NCBI GenBank assembly: GCA_016712635.1 | Contig: JADJQS010000007.1 | Span: 124,001 to 188,000, forward strand | DNA length: 64,000 bases | Source: Gammaproteobacteria bacterium | Lineage (GTDB): Bacteria > Pseudomonadota > Gammaproteobacteria > SZUA-140 | Direction of reading: 5' to 3' | Part shown: piece by piece, positions 8,442-19,401 of the stretch | How the letters are laid out: the number at the start of each line of letters is the position of its first letter | Position numbering within the stretch: position 1 is the stretch's first letter | The notes under the pieces: model-generated | Told to the model about the DNA's origin: nothing | The model's input: only the letters and a program-made list of their open reading frames with translations | Database searches by the model: none | Position numbers and translations under genes: made by a program

Positions 8442-9508
8442 CCCTGCTGGCGCGGCTCGGGTTCGACGTCGGGGGATTCCGTCTGGACGCCGCGTTCGAA
8501 CTTCCGGCGGATCGTGTCACCGTGGTATTCGGCGCGTCCGGCAGCGGCAAGACCACCCTGCTGCGCTGCCTCGCCGGCCTGGAGCGCGCGCGCGGCGCAT
8601 TGAGCCTGGCCGGCGAAGTCTGGCTCGATGACCGGCGCGGCGTATTCGTGCCGCCGCACATGCGCCGCGTCGGCATGGTGTTTCAGCACGCGCAGCTGTT
8701 TCCGCACCTCGATGTGCGGGGCAACCTGCGCTATGCCGCCGTGCGCAGCGGCGCGGGAACGGACGAGACGGCGCGTGTCGTAGAGCTGCTCGGGATCGCG
8801 GCGCTGCTCGCCAGGAATGTCGACGGCCTGTCCGGCGGAGAACGTCAGCGCGTCGCGATCGCGCGGGCGGTGTTGAGCAGGCCGCGCATGCTGCTGCTGG
8901 ATGAGCCGCTGTCCGCGCTGGATGCGACGAGCAAGCGGGACATCCTTCCGTACCTTGAGCTGCTCAACCGGACATTGGCCATTCCGATGCTGTATGTGAC
9001 CCACCATCTGGACGAGGTGCTCACCCTCGGTGACCACATGCTGCTGCTGGACGCGGGGAGGATTGTGGCCGCCGGTCCGATCAACGACCTGCTGGCCAGG
9101 CTCGATCTGCCGCTAAGCGCGCGCGATGATGCCGCCACCCTGCTGGAAGGGGAGGTGATCGATCACGACCGCGAACATCACCTCACCACCCTGAGGGTGG
9201 CGCGCCAGCGGTTGCGCATCCCCCTGATGTCCGTCCCCGCCGGGCAGATCGTGCGCGTGAAGGTCCAGGCACGCGACGTCAGTCTGTGTCTGGACAGGCC
9301 GGACCGCACCAGCATCCTGAATGTCCTGCCGGCGCGCGTCGGCGCCGTTCAGGCCGCGGGATCCGCCCCGGCACAGCGACTGGTCAGGCTCGAGGTGGAT
9401 GAATCGATCGCCGTGCTGGCGCGGATATCCGCATTCTCCGCGCATCAACTGGCGCTACATCCCGGCATGCGGCTGTACGCCCAGATCAAAAGCGTTGCTT
9501 TGGTATAG
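8438..9508 (+). CDS. modC: Molybdate ABC transporter ATP-binding protein ModC
   Basis: A 356-residue ABC ATPase with Walker A GASGSGKTT (residues 32-40), signature LSGGERQRVA (131-140), Walker B MLLLDEP (151-157) and a C-terminal TOBE/MOP-type domain (DRTSILNVLPARVGAV... from about 288) that binds molybdate in ModC. It powers molybdate import with ModB, whose gene overlaps the modC start. The binding protein is not adjacent; a ModA gene lies at 51640-52407, so the set is split. Confidence 0.93.
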   Translation: MTLLARLGFDVGGFRLDAAFELPADRVTVVFGASGSGKTTLLRCLAGLERARGALSLAGEVWLDDRRGVFVPPHMRRVGMVFQHAQLFPHLDVRGNLRYAAVRSGAGTDETARVVELLGIAALLARNVDGLSGGERQRVAIARAVLSRPRMLLLDEPLSALDATSKRDILPYLELLNRTLAIPMLYVTHHLDEVLTLGDHMLLLDAGRIVAAGPINDLLARLDLPLSARDDAATLLEGEVIDHDREHHLTTLRVARQRLRIPLMSVPAGQIVRVKVQARDVSLCLDRPDRTSILNVLPARVGAVQAAGSAPAQRLVRLEVDESIAVLARISAFSAHQLALHPGMRLYAQIKSVALV

Positions 9509-9592
9509 CTCCCGGGCTTTCCCATCGGGCTCCCGGGTCTGACGGGTCAGGCCGGCGTCGAAACACAGGCTATAAAAGCGGTATATTATCGG

Positions 9593-9640
9593 TACAATAC
9601 TGGTGCGCGGGTTAAATACTTGACCAATTCAGTCAAGTAT
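9593..9640 (+). promoter_or_regulatory. suf promoter region with an IscR type 1-like operator
   Basis: Upstream of sufB is a perfect inverted repeat AATACTTGAC-N7-GTCAAGTATT (9615-9641). The core at 9616-9640 matches the 25-base IscR type 1 consensus (ATA..YYGACT...AGTCRR.TAT) at all but one position (C for T after the first GAC). A TACAAT hexamer at 9593-9598 could be the -10 box, placing the operator just downstream of the start site. This predicts repression by holo-IscR or a related Rrf2 regulator. No iscR/sufR gene is in the window. Confidence 0.75.
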
Positions 9641-9734
9641 TATATTGTGACGTTCAGGTTGCGCGAAATATCTTTCTGATTTGAATTATATTTTCACTCT
9701 AATCATTGATTTTCTTTTGGAATAGCGGAGCCCC

Positions 9735-11994
<2,260 letters not shown>

Positions 11995-11995
<1 letters not shown>

Positions 11996-13323
11996 TGCCG
12001 GGACAGGCCATGCCGGAAACCGCCGCCAGATATCGTGAAGATTACCAGCGCCTGCACAGCGAGCTGCCCGGGCAGGGGCTGGGTTGGCTGCGCGAATTGC
12101 GTCAGGCTGCCTTGCAGCGTTTTGCCGAGCGCGGTTATCCCACGCCGCGCGACGAAGACTGGAAATACACCAACGTGGCGCCGCTGCTCAGGCAGGTCTT
12201 CGTGCCGGCATCGGCTTCCGGCCGGCAGGACGGACTGAAGCGCGCGGACATCGCCGCGCACCTGTTCGATGTCCCTGGTCTGCCGCTGGCGGTGTTCGTC
12301 AACGGTCGCTTCAGCGCCGCGCTGTCCGACCTGTCCGGGTTGCCGGACGGCGTCGTGGTGCGCAGCCTGCGCGAGGTGCTGGAACAGGACGGTGCTGCGG
12401 TGGAGGGGATGCTTTCGACCCAGCCGCTGCAGGAGCCGCGCGGGTTCATCGAGCTTAACACCGTGTTCATGTCCGACGGCGCCTATGTCCGTTTTGCCCC
12501 GGATGCGCAGATCGATCATCCGGTGCATCTGCTCTTCATATCGAGCGGGACGGAGCCGACGGCGACCTATCTGCGCAACTCGGTGGTCGCGGAGCGCGGC
12601 AGCCGCGGAGCCGTCGTCGAGCATTATGTCAGTGTGGGTGACGCGCCCTCCCTGTGCAATGTCGCCACCCGCTGCGTGCTCGGGCGCAACGCCGCGCTCG
12701 AGCATTACAAGCTGAACGCAGAGGGCGGCGGCGCGTACCATTTCGCCGGCCTGCACGTCGAACAGGCGGAGGGCAGCCGCTATGTATCGCACAACATTGC
12801 CGCGGGCGGCCGTCTGATCCGCAACGACCTGCGCGGCGTACTTGGCGGCGAGGGCAGTGAATGCGTATTGAACGGCCTGTACCTGGGACGCGGACGCCAG
12901 CATATCGACAACCACACCTTCGTCGAGCACCGGGTGCCGCGCTGCATCAGCCGCGAGCTGTACAAGGGTGTGCTCGACGGTCAGTCACGCGGAGTGTTCA
13001 GCGGGCATGTCGTGGTGCGGCAGGACGCGCAGAAGACAGATGCCCAGCAGATGAACCATAACCTGCTGCTGTCCGACGATGCCGAGGTCGATACGCGGCC
13101 GCAGCTTGAGATCTACGCCGACGATGTCAAATGCAGTCACGGTTCGACAGTCGGCCAGCTCAACCCCGATGTCCTGTTTTACCTGCGCGCGCGCGGCATC
13201 GGCGAGCCGCTGGCGCGCCGGCTGCTGGTCGCGGCGTTTGCGCAGGACGTCGTGGGCAGGATGGGGTCGGCGCCGGTACGCGAGTGGGCGGAGAAGCTGC
13301 TCGCTACCCGCCTGATGCATTGA
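11995..13323 (+). CDS. sufD: Fe-S cluster assembly protein SufD
   Basis: A 442-residue SufB paralogue. The N-terminus carries the SufD motif RDEDWKYTNVAPL, the middle a beta-helix, and the end the KCSHGSTVGQLNPDVLFYLRARG motif shared with SufB, then the helix R-x-LL-x-AAFA. It is the SufBC2D subunit required for iron acquisition. It directly follows sufC. An alternative start (MPETAARY, 12004-region) is a few codons in. Confidence 0.96.
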
Positions 13324-13365
13324 TCGTATCCGCCGGAACCGTGTGATCCGCCGCTGGTGACCAGG

Positions 13366-14622
13366 ATGAGCAGCAACCCGCAGAGAATGAATACAGCAAA
13401 CGCCGCCTACGACGTGGAAAGGGTCCGGCGCGACTTTCCCGCCCTGCAGCAGCAGGTGTACGGTCGCCCGCTGGTCTATCTGGACAACGCCGCCTCGGCG
13501 CAGAAACCGGCAGCGGTGATCGATGCCATCCGCGGCCATTACACCGATGACTACGCGAACGTTCATCGCGGGCTGCATTATCTCAGCGAGCGCGCGAGCG
13601 ACGCCTTCGAGGCGGCGCGCGGCAAGGTGCGCGGCTTCATCAACGCACGCGAGGATCGCGAGATCGTATTCGTGCGGGGCACCACCGAGGCGATCAACCT
13701 AGTCGCCGCCTCCTTCGGCCAGGCCCATCTGAAGGCGGGCGATGAGATCCTGATCACCGAGCTGGAGCACCATTCGAATATTGTCCCGTGGCAGCTGCTG
13801 GGCGAGCGCCTTGGCACGGTACTGAAGGTCGCGCCAGTGAACGATGCGGGCGAACTGCGTCTTGACGAGTTCGAGCGCATGCTGGGTCCGCGCACCCGCC
13901 TGGTGGCGGTGACCCATGTCTCGAATGCGCTGGGCTCGATCAACCCGGTCGCACGCATCGTAGAGTTGGCCCATGCCCGTGGCGCACGTGTACTGATCGA
14001 TGGCGCCCAGGCGATTCCGCATGCGGCAGTGGATGTGCGGTCACTGGATTGCGATTTCTACGCCTTTTCCGGCCACAAGCTCTATGGACCCACCGGCATC
14101 GGCGTGCTGTACGGCAAGGCGGAGCTGCTGGAATCGATGCCGCCGTACCAGGGCGGAGGCGAGATGATCCGCGAGGTCAGTTTCATGCGCAGCACGTATG
14201 CCGATCTGCCGCACAAGTTCGAGGCCGGCACCCCCCACATCGTGGGCGCGATCGGACTCGGCGCGGCGATCGATTATCTGCAGGGGGTCGGCCTGGAGTC
14301 CGTCGCACGCCACGAGGAGGATCTGCTGGCCTATGCGACGGCCCGCCTGCGCGAGGTCCCTGGCCTGAGGCTGGTGGGCACCGCCGCCGACAAGGCCGGT
14401 ATCGCCTCGTTCCTGCTCGACGGCGTGCATACCCACGATGTGGGCACCATCCTCGACCGCCACGGGGTGGCGGTGCGCGCGGGTCATCACTGCGCGATGC
14501 CGCTGATGACGCGCCTCGGCCTGAACGGCACGACGCGCGCATCGTTTGCGCTCTATAATACGCGTGCCGAGGTCGACGCCCTCCTCGAGGCGATCCAGCA
14601 GGTGCGGGAGATGTTCAGGTGA
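13366..14622 (+). CDS. sufS: Cysteine desulfurase SufS
   Basis: A PLP-dependent group II cysteine desulfurase of about 418 residues. Features: VYLDNAASAQKP near the start, TELEHHSNIVPWQ, the lysine motif FSGHKLYGPTGIGVLYG, and the catalytic cysteine in RAGHHCAMPLM. It frees sulfur from cysteine and hands it to SufU. The start is uncertain: GTG 13357, ATG 13366 and ATG 13387 are in frame and none has a strong ribosome site. Its stop overlaps the sufU start (TGATG). Confidence 0.96.
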   Translation: MSSNPQRMNTANAAYDVERVRRDFPALQQQVYGRPLVYLDNAASAQKPAAVIDAIRGHYTDDYANVHRGLHYLSERASDAFEAARGKVRGFINAREDREIVFVRGTTEAINLVAASFGQAHLKAGDEILITELEHHSNIVPWQLLGERLGTVLKVAPVNDAGELRLDEFERMLGPRTRLVAVTHVSNALGSINPVARIVELAHARGARVLIDGAQAIPHAAVDVRSLDCDFYAFSGHKLYGPTGIGVLYGKAELLESMPPYQGGGEMIREVSFMRSTYADLPHKFEAGTPHIVGAIGLGAAIDYLQGVGLESVARHEEDLLAYATARLREVPGLRLVGTAADKAGIASFLLDGVHTHDVGTILDRHGVAVRAGHHCAMPLMTRLGLNGTTRASFALYNTRAEVDALLEAIQQVREMFR

Positions 14623-15074
14623 TGAACGAACTGAAGGATCTTTACCAGGAAGTCATTTTCGATCACAACCGCAATCCGCGGCATTTCGGGAAGCTGGCGC
14701 ACGCGAGCTGCCACGCGGAGGGTTTCAATCCGCTATGCGGCGACAAGGTCACGGTCTACCTGAAATTCAGCGATAAGGGGGAGATCGAGGACGTCAGCTT
14801 CGACGGTTCCGGTTGCGCCATCTCGGTCGCGACCGCGTCGCTGATGAGCGAGACGCTGGTGGGCAAGACACGCGCGGAGGCCGAGGCCCTGTTCGAACGC
14901 TTTCATTCCATGATGATGGGTGAGGAGGCCAAGAAGGATGCGGCGGCGCTCGGCAAGCTGGAGGTGCTGTCCGGAGTCAAGGAATTTCCCTCGCGCATCA
15001 AGTGCGCCACGCTGGCGTGGCACACGCTGCTCGCTGCGCTGAAGGAGGAGAAGGGCGGCATCTCCACCGAATGA
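14622..15074 (+). CDS. sufU: SUF system sulfur-transfer/NifU-like protein SufU
   Basis: A 150-residue IscU-fold protein. Three conserved cysteines are in NPLCGDKV, GSGCAIS and RIKCATLAW. The ~20-residue insertion between the second and third cysteine (MMMGEEAKKDAAALGKLEVL) marks it as SufU rather than IscU. SufU is a zinc-dependent sulfurtransferase that accepts persulfide from SufS, replacing SufE. The ATG overlaps the sufS stop; a GTG three bases earlier is less likely. Confidence 0.95.
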   Translation: MNELKDLYQEVIFDHNRNPRHFGKLAHASCHAEGFNPLCGDKVTVYLKFSDKGEIEDVSFDGSGCAISVATASLMSETLVGKTRAEAEALFERFHSMMMGEEAKKDAAALGKLEVLSGVKEFPSRIKCATLAWHTLLAALKEEKGGISTE

Positions 15075-15077
15075 ACC

Positions 15078-15494
15078 ATGAGCGATCTTCTCAAGGACAT
15101 CAAGATTAAGGCCGTCAATCCGTTCAGCGCGGACAGGCGGCAGGTTGACCCCGCCACATCGGCGTCAGAAACGCATGCGGCGTCGAGCGGTGCGTTGCGC
15201 GAGCGCGCGATCGCGGCCTTGCGCACCATCTACGACCCCGAGATCCCGGTCAACATCTACGAGCTCGGCCTGATCTATACCCTCGACGTCAACGAGGCGG
15301 ACGGCACGCTGTACGTCGAGATGACCCTGACCGCGCCGGGATGTCCGGTGGCGCAGACCTTCCCCGGCACGGTGGAGGCGCGCCTGCGCGAGGTCGAAGG
15401 CGTGGAAGAGGTCACCGTCAAGCTGGTGTGGGAGCCGACCTGGACGCAGGACCGCATGACCGAGGCTGCCCGCCTGCAGCTGGGGTTGCTGTGA
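15078..15494 (+). CDS. sufT: SUF system-associated protein SufT (DUF59/MIP18 family)
   Basis: A 138-residue protein with the MIP18 core: ALRTIYDPEIPVNIYELGLI and LTAPGCPVAQTFP (the reactive cysteine), then VWEPTWTQDRMTEAARLQLG. SufT proteins help mature Fe-S proteins. It follows sufU by 3 bases. About 45 N-terminal residues before the domain are variable and polar, as in other SufT proteins. Confidence 0.93.
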   Translation: MSDLLKDIKIKAVNPFSADRRQVDPATSASETHAASSGALRERAIAALRTIYDPEIPVNIYELGLIYTLDVNEADGTLYVEMTLTAPGCPVAQTFPGTVEARLREVEGVEEVTVKLVWEPTWTQDRMTEAARLQLGLL

Positions 15495-15512
15495 TGGGGC
15501 TAAGACCGGCGG

Positions 15513-15824
15513 ATGAGCGAGTGGAGTGACGTCGCCCAGGCGGGCGAGATTCCGGCCGGGCAGTGCAAGGCGGTGATCGTCGACGACCGGCTGCTCGCAG
15601 TCGTCAACCTCGACGGGAGCTACTACGCCATCGATAACGTCTGCACGCACGACTACGCCGAGTTGTGCGACGGCATGATTCTCGGCGACCGCATCCAGTG
15701 TCCGCTGCACGGTGCCCAGTTCAATATCCGCACCGGCGCTGTCGAGGCGCCGCCCGCCTACGAGCCGCTCGGAACCCATCCGGTACGGGTCGTCGGGGGC
15801 GTAGTTCAGATCAAGGTTGAATGA
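15513..15824 (+). CDS. Rieske [2Fe-2S] ferredoxin (NirD/BphF-like)
   Basis: A 103-residue soluble Rieske protein with the CTH...CPLH cluster motif (NVCTHDYAELCD and IQCPLHGAQFN). The family includes ferredoxin partners of oxygenases and the NirD subunit; no oxygenase or nitrite reductase lies nearby. Its place as the last gene of the suf operon (18 bases after sufT) is common in suf clusters of this type. It may be a client or an electron donor; its partner is unknown. Confidence 0.9.
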   Translation: MSEWSDVAQAGEIPAGQCKAVIVDDRLLAVVNLDGSYYAIDNVCTHDYAELCDGMILGDRIQCPLHGAQFNIRTGAVEAPPAYEPLGTHPVRVVGGVVQIKVE

Positions 15825-15911
15825 CGACTGCGCCGGTCCGCTGGTGGGCGCTACTGACGGCTGGCCGGGGGTGAGGCATCTGGCACGACCGTCCCGCGTC
15901 CCGGCGGGACT

Positions 15912-17246
15912 TCATTCCCGGGGATTCCCTTTCAGTTCTTTCAGCCTGCGGTAGAGGGAGCGTTCGCTCAGGCCTAGCAGCTTCGCCAGCGCGCGTTTGT
16001 CGACGTCGTGCTGCGCCAGCGCCCAGTGCAGATACTGTTGTTCAATCTGTTCCAGCGGCAGCACCGGCCCGCTGAACGATGACGCCCGGCCGCCCCTCTC
16101 CCCGGATTCGCTGCAGCGGCACTCCTCTGGCAGATGTTCCGGCCCGATCGCCTCGCCGTCGCACAGGAGGGCTGCGCGTTCGAGGATATTGCGCAGCTCG
16201 CGCACGTTGCCCGGGAAGTCGTAATTTCTCAGGCAGGCCAGCGCTGTTTTGGACAGACGGTGCCGCTTGCGATTCAGGCGGTCGAGCAGGGAGCGCGCGA
16301 TCAGTTCCAGGTCCTCGCCCCGATCGCGCAACGGCGGCAGCGCGATCGGGAAGGTGCTGATGCGGTAATAGAGATCCTGGCGGAAACGACCCTCGCGCAC
16401 GGCCTGCCGCAGATCCGCGTGGGTCGCGCAGATCAGGCGGAACTCCGCCTGCCGTGCCTCGGTGCCGCCGACGCGGCGGTAGGATTGCGTCTCCAGCAGG
16501 CGCAGCAGTTTGACCTGCAGGGACAGCGGGATGTCGGCCACCTCGTCGAGGAACAGGGTGCCGCCGTGGGCGGCTTCCACCAGCCCGGTCTTGCGCGCGT
16601 GGGCGCCGGTGAAAGAGCCCTTTTCATGGCCAAACAACTCGCTTTCGAACAGCGATTCGGTCAGGCCCGAGCACTCCACCGGGACGAAAGGTCCGCCCGC
16701 GCGCCGGCTTGCCTCGTGCAGCGCCAGCGCGACCATCTCCTTGCCGGTGCCGGACTCTCCCAGCAGCAGCACCGCCGTGTCGCTCGGGGCGGCGCGCTCG
16801 ACCAGCCCGAGCATGCGCAGGAAAGCGGGCGACCTACCCACCAGGCGCTGTTCGCCAGCTGGCGCGCCGCCGACGCCGCTTTCGCGCAGGATCTCGAGGA
16901 AATAGGCGACCTCACCGTGCGCGTCGCGTATCGGCATGGTCTCCACCGCGACGCGTTCCTCGCCCTTCTGGGTGTAATGCAGGTGCAACACGCGCTGCGT
17001 CTGCCCGGTGGCGAGGCTGTTGCGCAGCGGACAGGTTTCCCCCGCCTCGTCGCACGGGCGGGAGAAGTGATGTGATACCTCGTAGCAGTGCGAACCTGGG
17101 CCGTGCCGCTGCGGGACCCCGTAATGGGCCTGGTAGCGCTGGTTGGCCGCCAGGATGCGGTAATCGCGGCCGATCAGCACGGCAGGTTCGGCGAAGCCGT
17201 CGAGCAGTGCGTTGATGTCCGGAAGCTTGCGGGTCGCGCGAACCAT
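15912..17246 (-). CDS. fisR: Sigma-54-dependent activator with a three-cysteine PAS sensor (FisR-like)
   Basis: A 444-residue enhancer-binding protein: PAS sensor (about residues 10-122), AAA+ domain with Walker A GESGTGKE (163-170), sigma-54 contact loop GSFTGA (210-215) and Walker B TLFLDEVADI (230-239), and a C-terminal Fis-type helix-turn-helix (KRALAKLLGLSERSLYRRLK, about 417-436). The PAS carries Cys54, Cys65 and Cys72 with His59-His60 (CYEVSHHFSRPC...CPL). The 11- and 7-residue spacing equals that of Cys53/64/71 in FisR of Cupriavidus, which senses sulfane sulfur and activates sulfide-oxidation genes. Divergent from cydPABX-sqr, its probable target. The assignment is by motif and context. 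Confidence 0.85.
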   Translation of the reverse strand: MVRATRKLPDINALLDGFAEPAVLIGRDYRILAANQRYQAHYGVPQRHGPGSHCYEVSHHFSRPCDEAGETCPLRNSLATGQTQRVLHLHYTQKGEERVAVETMPIRDAHGEVAYFLEILRESGVGGAPAGEQRLVGRSPAFLRMLGLVERAAPSDTAVLLLGESGTGKEMVALALHEASRRAGGPFVPVECSGLTESLFESELFGHEKGSFTGAHARKTGLVEAAHGGTLFLDEVADIPLSLQVKLLRLLETQSYRRVGGTEARQAEFRLICATHADLRQAVREGRFRQDLYYRISTFPIALPPLRDRGEDLELIARSLLDRLNRKRHRLSKTALACLRNYDFPGNVRELRNILERAALLCDGEAIGPEHLPEECRCSESGERGGRASSFSGPVLPLEQIEQQYLHWALAQHDVDKRALAKLLGLSERSLYRRLKELKGNPRE

Positions 17247-17250
17247 GGTG

Positions 17251-17285
17251 TGACAATTTTGTCAGTGCAATATGTGTCAAATGAC
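17251..17285. promoter_or_regulatory. Paired inverted repeats, candidate activator binding sites (UAS)
   Basis: Two short dyads lie just upstream of the FisR-like gene: TGACAATTTTGTCA (17251-17264; arms TGACAA/TTGTCA) and GTCAAATGAC (17276-17285). They are about 165-200 bases upstream of the sigma-54 promoter at 17449, a normal enhancer distance, and overlap the likely promoter of the regulator itself, so autoregulation is also possible. Inferred from symmetry and position only. Confidence 0.5.
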
Positions 17286-17448
17286 GATTCTGGCAGATTA
17301 TTGATGCGTGATCCAGCTCGAAATTCGCCCCTCGCGGCGTGCCCTCGCGGAGCGCGGATCTGATGGCGCTAAATTTATATTAGTAAAATCATATAGTAGA
17401 CATTTTCAACCGGATAAAGCCTTCGTTTTGTCGGGTCATGTGCTAGTG

Positions 17449-17465
17449 TTGGCTCGCCGATTGCT
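17449..17465 (+). promoter_or_regulatory. Sigma-54 promoter of the cydP-cydAB-cydX-sqr operon
   Basis: TTGGCTCGCCGATTGCT matches the -24/-12 consensus (TTGGCACG-N4-TTGCW) with one mismatch (T for A in TGGCA). The spacing of GG to GC is correct. Transcription should begin near 17476, about 75 bases before cydP. It is on the strand and side expected for activation by the divergent sigma-54 activator. Confidence 0.78.
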
Positions 17466-17552
17466 CTCCTTGCAAGGGAACGAATACCAGTCTTGGGGAA
17501 CAGGACTCCGCGCCGACGTTTGATAGTGCCGGCGATGGACAAGGAGACGGGA

Positions 17553-17795
17553 GTGGAGCGCACCAGCCTAGTTACGCATCGCCCGCGTGCCACGCAGGGC
17601 GCACCGTCGCGCGGGTTTACCCTCGCCGTTGAAATCACCGCCACGTTGATCGTGAAGCTGCTGTTTATCTGGGCGCTGTGGTTCTTCTTCAGTCATCCCC
17701 TGGACGAGCATCTCGACGACAAAGGTGTGTCCGCGGCGCTCATCGGCGTCCATCCGGACCTTGAATCTTCAGCGCACAGGGGCGCCCAGCCATGA
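17553..17795 (+). CDS. cydP: Cytochrome oxidase small subunit CydP
   Basis: An 80-residue protein with one membrane helix (TLAVEITATLIVKLLFIWALWFFF) and a short polar tail, matching CydP, the putative small subunit encoded before cydAB in many gamma- and betaproteobacteria. I chose GTG 17553 because AAGGAG sits 6 bases upstream (17541-17546); ATG 17535 and TTG 17493 are in frame without such a site. The stop overlaps the cydA start by four bases, so translation is coupled. Confidence 0.8.
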   Translation: MERTSLVTHRPRATQGAPSRGFTLAVEITATLIVKLLFIWALWFFFSHPLDEHLDDKGVSAALIGVHPDLESSAHRGAQP

Positions 17796-19390
17796 TAAGT
17801 GAAACGGTAGTTGATCTCTCCCGCCTGCAATTCGCCATAACCGCGATGTATCACTTCCTGTTCGTGCCCCTCACTCTCGGGCTGGCCTGGATCCTGGTGA
17901 TCATGGAGTCGGTGTACGTCATGACCGGCAAGGAGATCTACAAGGACATGACCCGCTTCTGGGGCAAGCTCTTCGGCATCAATTTTGCCCTCGGTGTCAC
18001 CACCGGCATCACAATGGAATTCCAGTTCGGTACCAACTGGGCGTATTACTCACACTACGTCGGCGATATCTTCGGCGTACCGCTCGCGATCGAAGGTCTG
18101 ATGGCCTTCTTTCTCGAATCGACCTTTGTCGGCCTGTTCTTCTTCGGCTGGGACCGCCTGAGCAAACGCGGGCACCTGGCCGTGACGGTGCTGGTCGCGC
18201 TGGGCTCGAACCTGTCCGCGCTGTGGATCCTGATCGCGAACGGCTGGATGCAGTTTCCCACGGGCGCGGAATTCAACTATCAGACCATGCGCATGGAGAT
18301 GACGAGCTTCGCGGACATCTTCTTCAATCCGGTGGCACAGGTGAAGTTCGTACATACGGTCGCCGCGGGGTACGTGACCGGCGCCATGTTCGTGCTCGGC
18401 ATCAGCGCCTATTACATGCTGAAAGGGCGCGACCTGCCCTTCGCGCGGCGCTCATTCGCCATCGCCTCGGCGTTCGGCCTTGCGTCGGTTCTCTCCGTGA
18501 TCGTGCTGGGCGACGAAAGCGGCTACGAGATCGGCGCGGTGCAGAAGACCAAGCTTGCGGTGATCGAGGCCGAATGGGAGACGCACGAGCCTCCCGCCGC
18601 GTTCACCCTGTTCGGTTTTCCGGACCAGGAACGGCAGACCACCGATTACGCCGTGAAAATACCCTATGCCCTCGGCCTGATTGCCACGCGGTCGGTGGAT
18701 GAGGAGATCACGGGCATCAAGGACATCATCGCCGCCAACGAGCAGCGCATCCGCGGTGGCATTATCGCCTATGACGCCTTGCAGAAACTGCGCGCCGGCG
18801 ACGATTCCGCCGCGGTCAAGGATACCTTCGAGGAATACAAGGCCGACCTTGGCTACGGGCTGCTGCTCAAGCGGTATCATGCGGATGTAGTCGGGGCGGA
18901 CGACGCGCAGATCCAACAGGCGGCCCTCGAGTCCATCCCGCGCGTCGCGCCAATGTTCTGGGTCTTCAGGTTCATGGTGGCGGTGGGGTTCCTGATGCTG
19001 TTGCTGTTCGTGGTCACCTTTTACTACTGTGCGCGGCGCCAGGTGCAGCAGAAGCGCTGGATACTGCGCGCGGCGCTGTACAGTATCCCCCTGCCCTGGC
19101 TCGCCGCCGAGGCGGGCTGGTTCGTCGCGGAATACGGCCGCCAGCCCTGGGCGATCGGTGAGGTGCTGCCGACGCACCTTGCGACATCGACCCTCGAGAC
19201 CGGGGACCTGATCTTCAGCCTGTCCGGGTTCATAGGGTTCTACACGCTGCTGCTGATCGTCGAGCTCTATCTGATGTTCAAGTATGCGCGGCTGGGCCCG
19301 AGCTCGCTGAAGACCGGCCGCTACCATGAAGAAGCAGGCGGCGGGGGGGCGGCCATGGCCTACCAGCCGCAGGCGCAGCGGGACATCTGA
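17792..19390 (+). CDS. cydA: Cytochrome bd ubiquinol oxidase subunit I
   Basis: A 532-residue inner-membrane protein with about nine helices. His21 in the LSRLQFAITAMYH segment is the conserved haem ligand of the family; the GRQPWAIGEVLPT quinol-oxidase motif is present in the C-terminal half, and a long periplasmic Q-loop (about residues 250-380) places it with E. coli-type long-Q-loop oxidases. It oxidises quinol and reduces O2 with high affinity; bd oxidases are known to resist sulfide. It lies in a cydP-A-B-X-sqr operon under a sigma-54 promoter. Confidence 0.96.
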   Translation: MISETVVDLSRLQFAITAMYHFLFVPLTLGLAWILVIMESVYVMTGKEIYKDMTRFWGKLFGINFALGVTTGITMEFQFGTNWAYYSHYVGDIFGVPLAIEGLMAFFLESTFVGLFFFGWDRLSKRGHLAVTVLVALGSNLSALWILIANGWMQFPTGAEFNYQTMRMEMTSFADIFFNPVAQVKFVHTVAAGYVTGAMFVLGISAYYMLKGRDLPFARRSFAIASAFGLASVLSVIVLGDESGYEIGAVQKTKLAVIEAEWETHEPPAAFTLFGFPDQERQTTDYAVKIPYALGLIATRSVDEEITGIKDIIAANEQRIRGGIIAYDALQKLRAGDDSAAVKDTFEEYKADLGYGLLLKRYHADVVGADDAQIQQAALESIPRVAPMFWVFRFMVAVGFLMLLLFVVTFYYCARRQVQQKRWILRAALYSIPLPWLAAEAGWFVAEYGRQPWAIGEVLPTHLATSTLETGDLIFSLSGFIGFYTLLLIVELYLMFKYARLGPSSLKTGRYHEEAGGGGAAMAYQPQAQRDI

Positions 19391-19401
19391 GGGATACGGC
19401 A

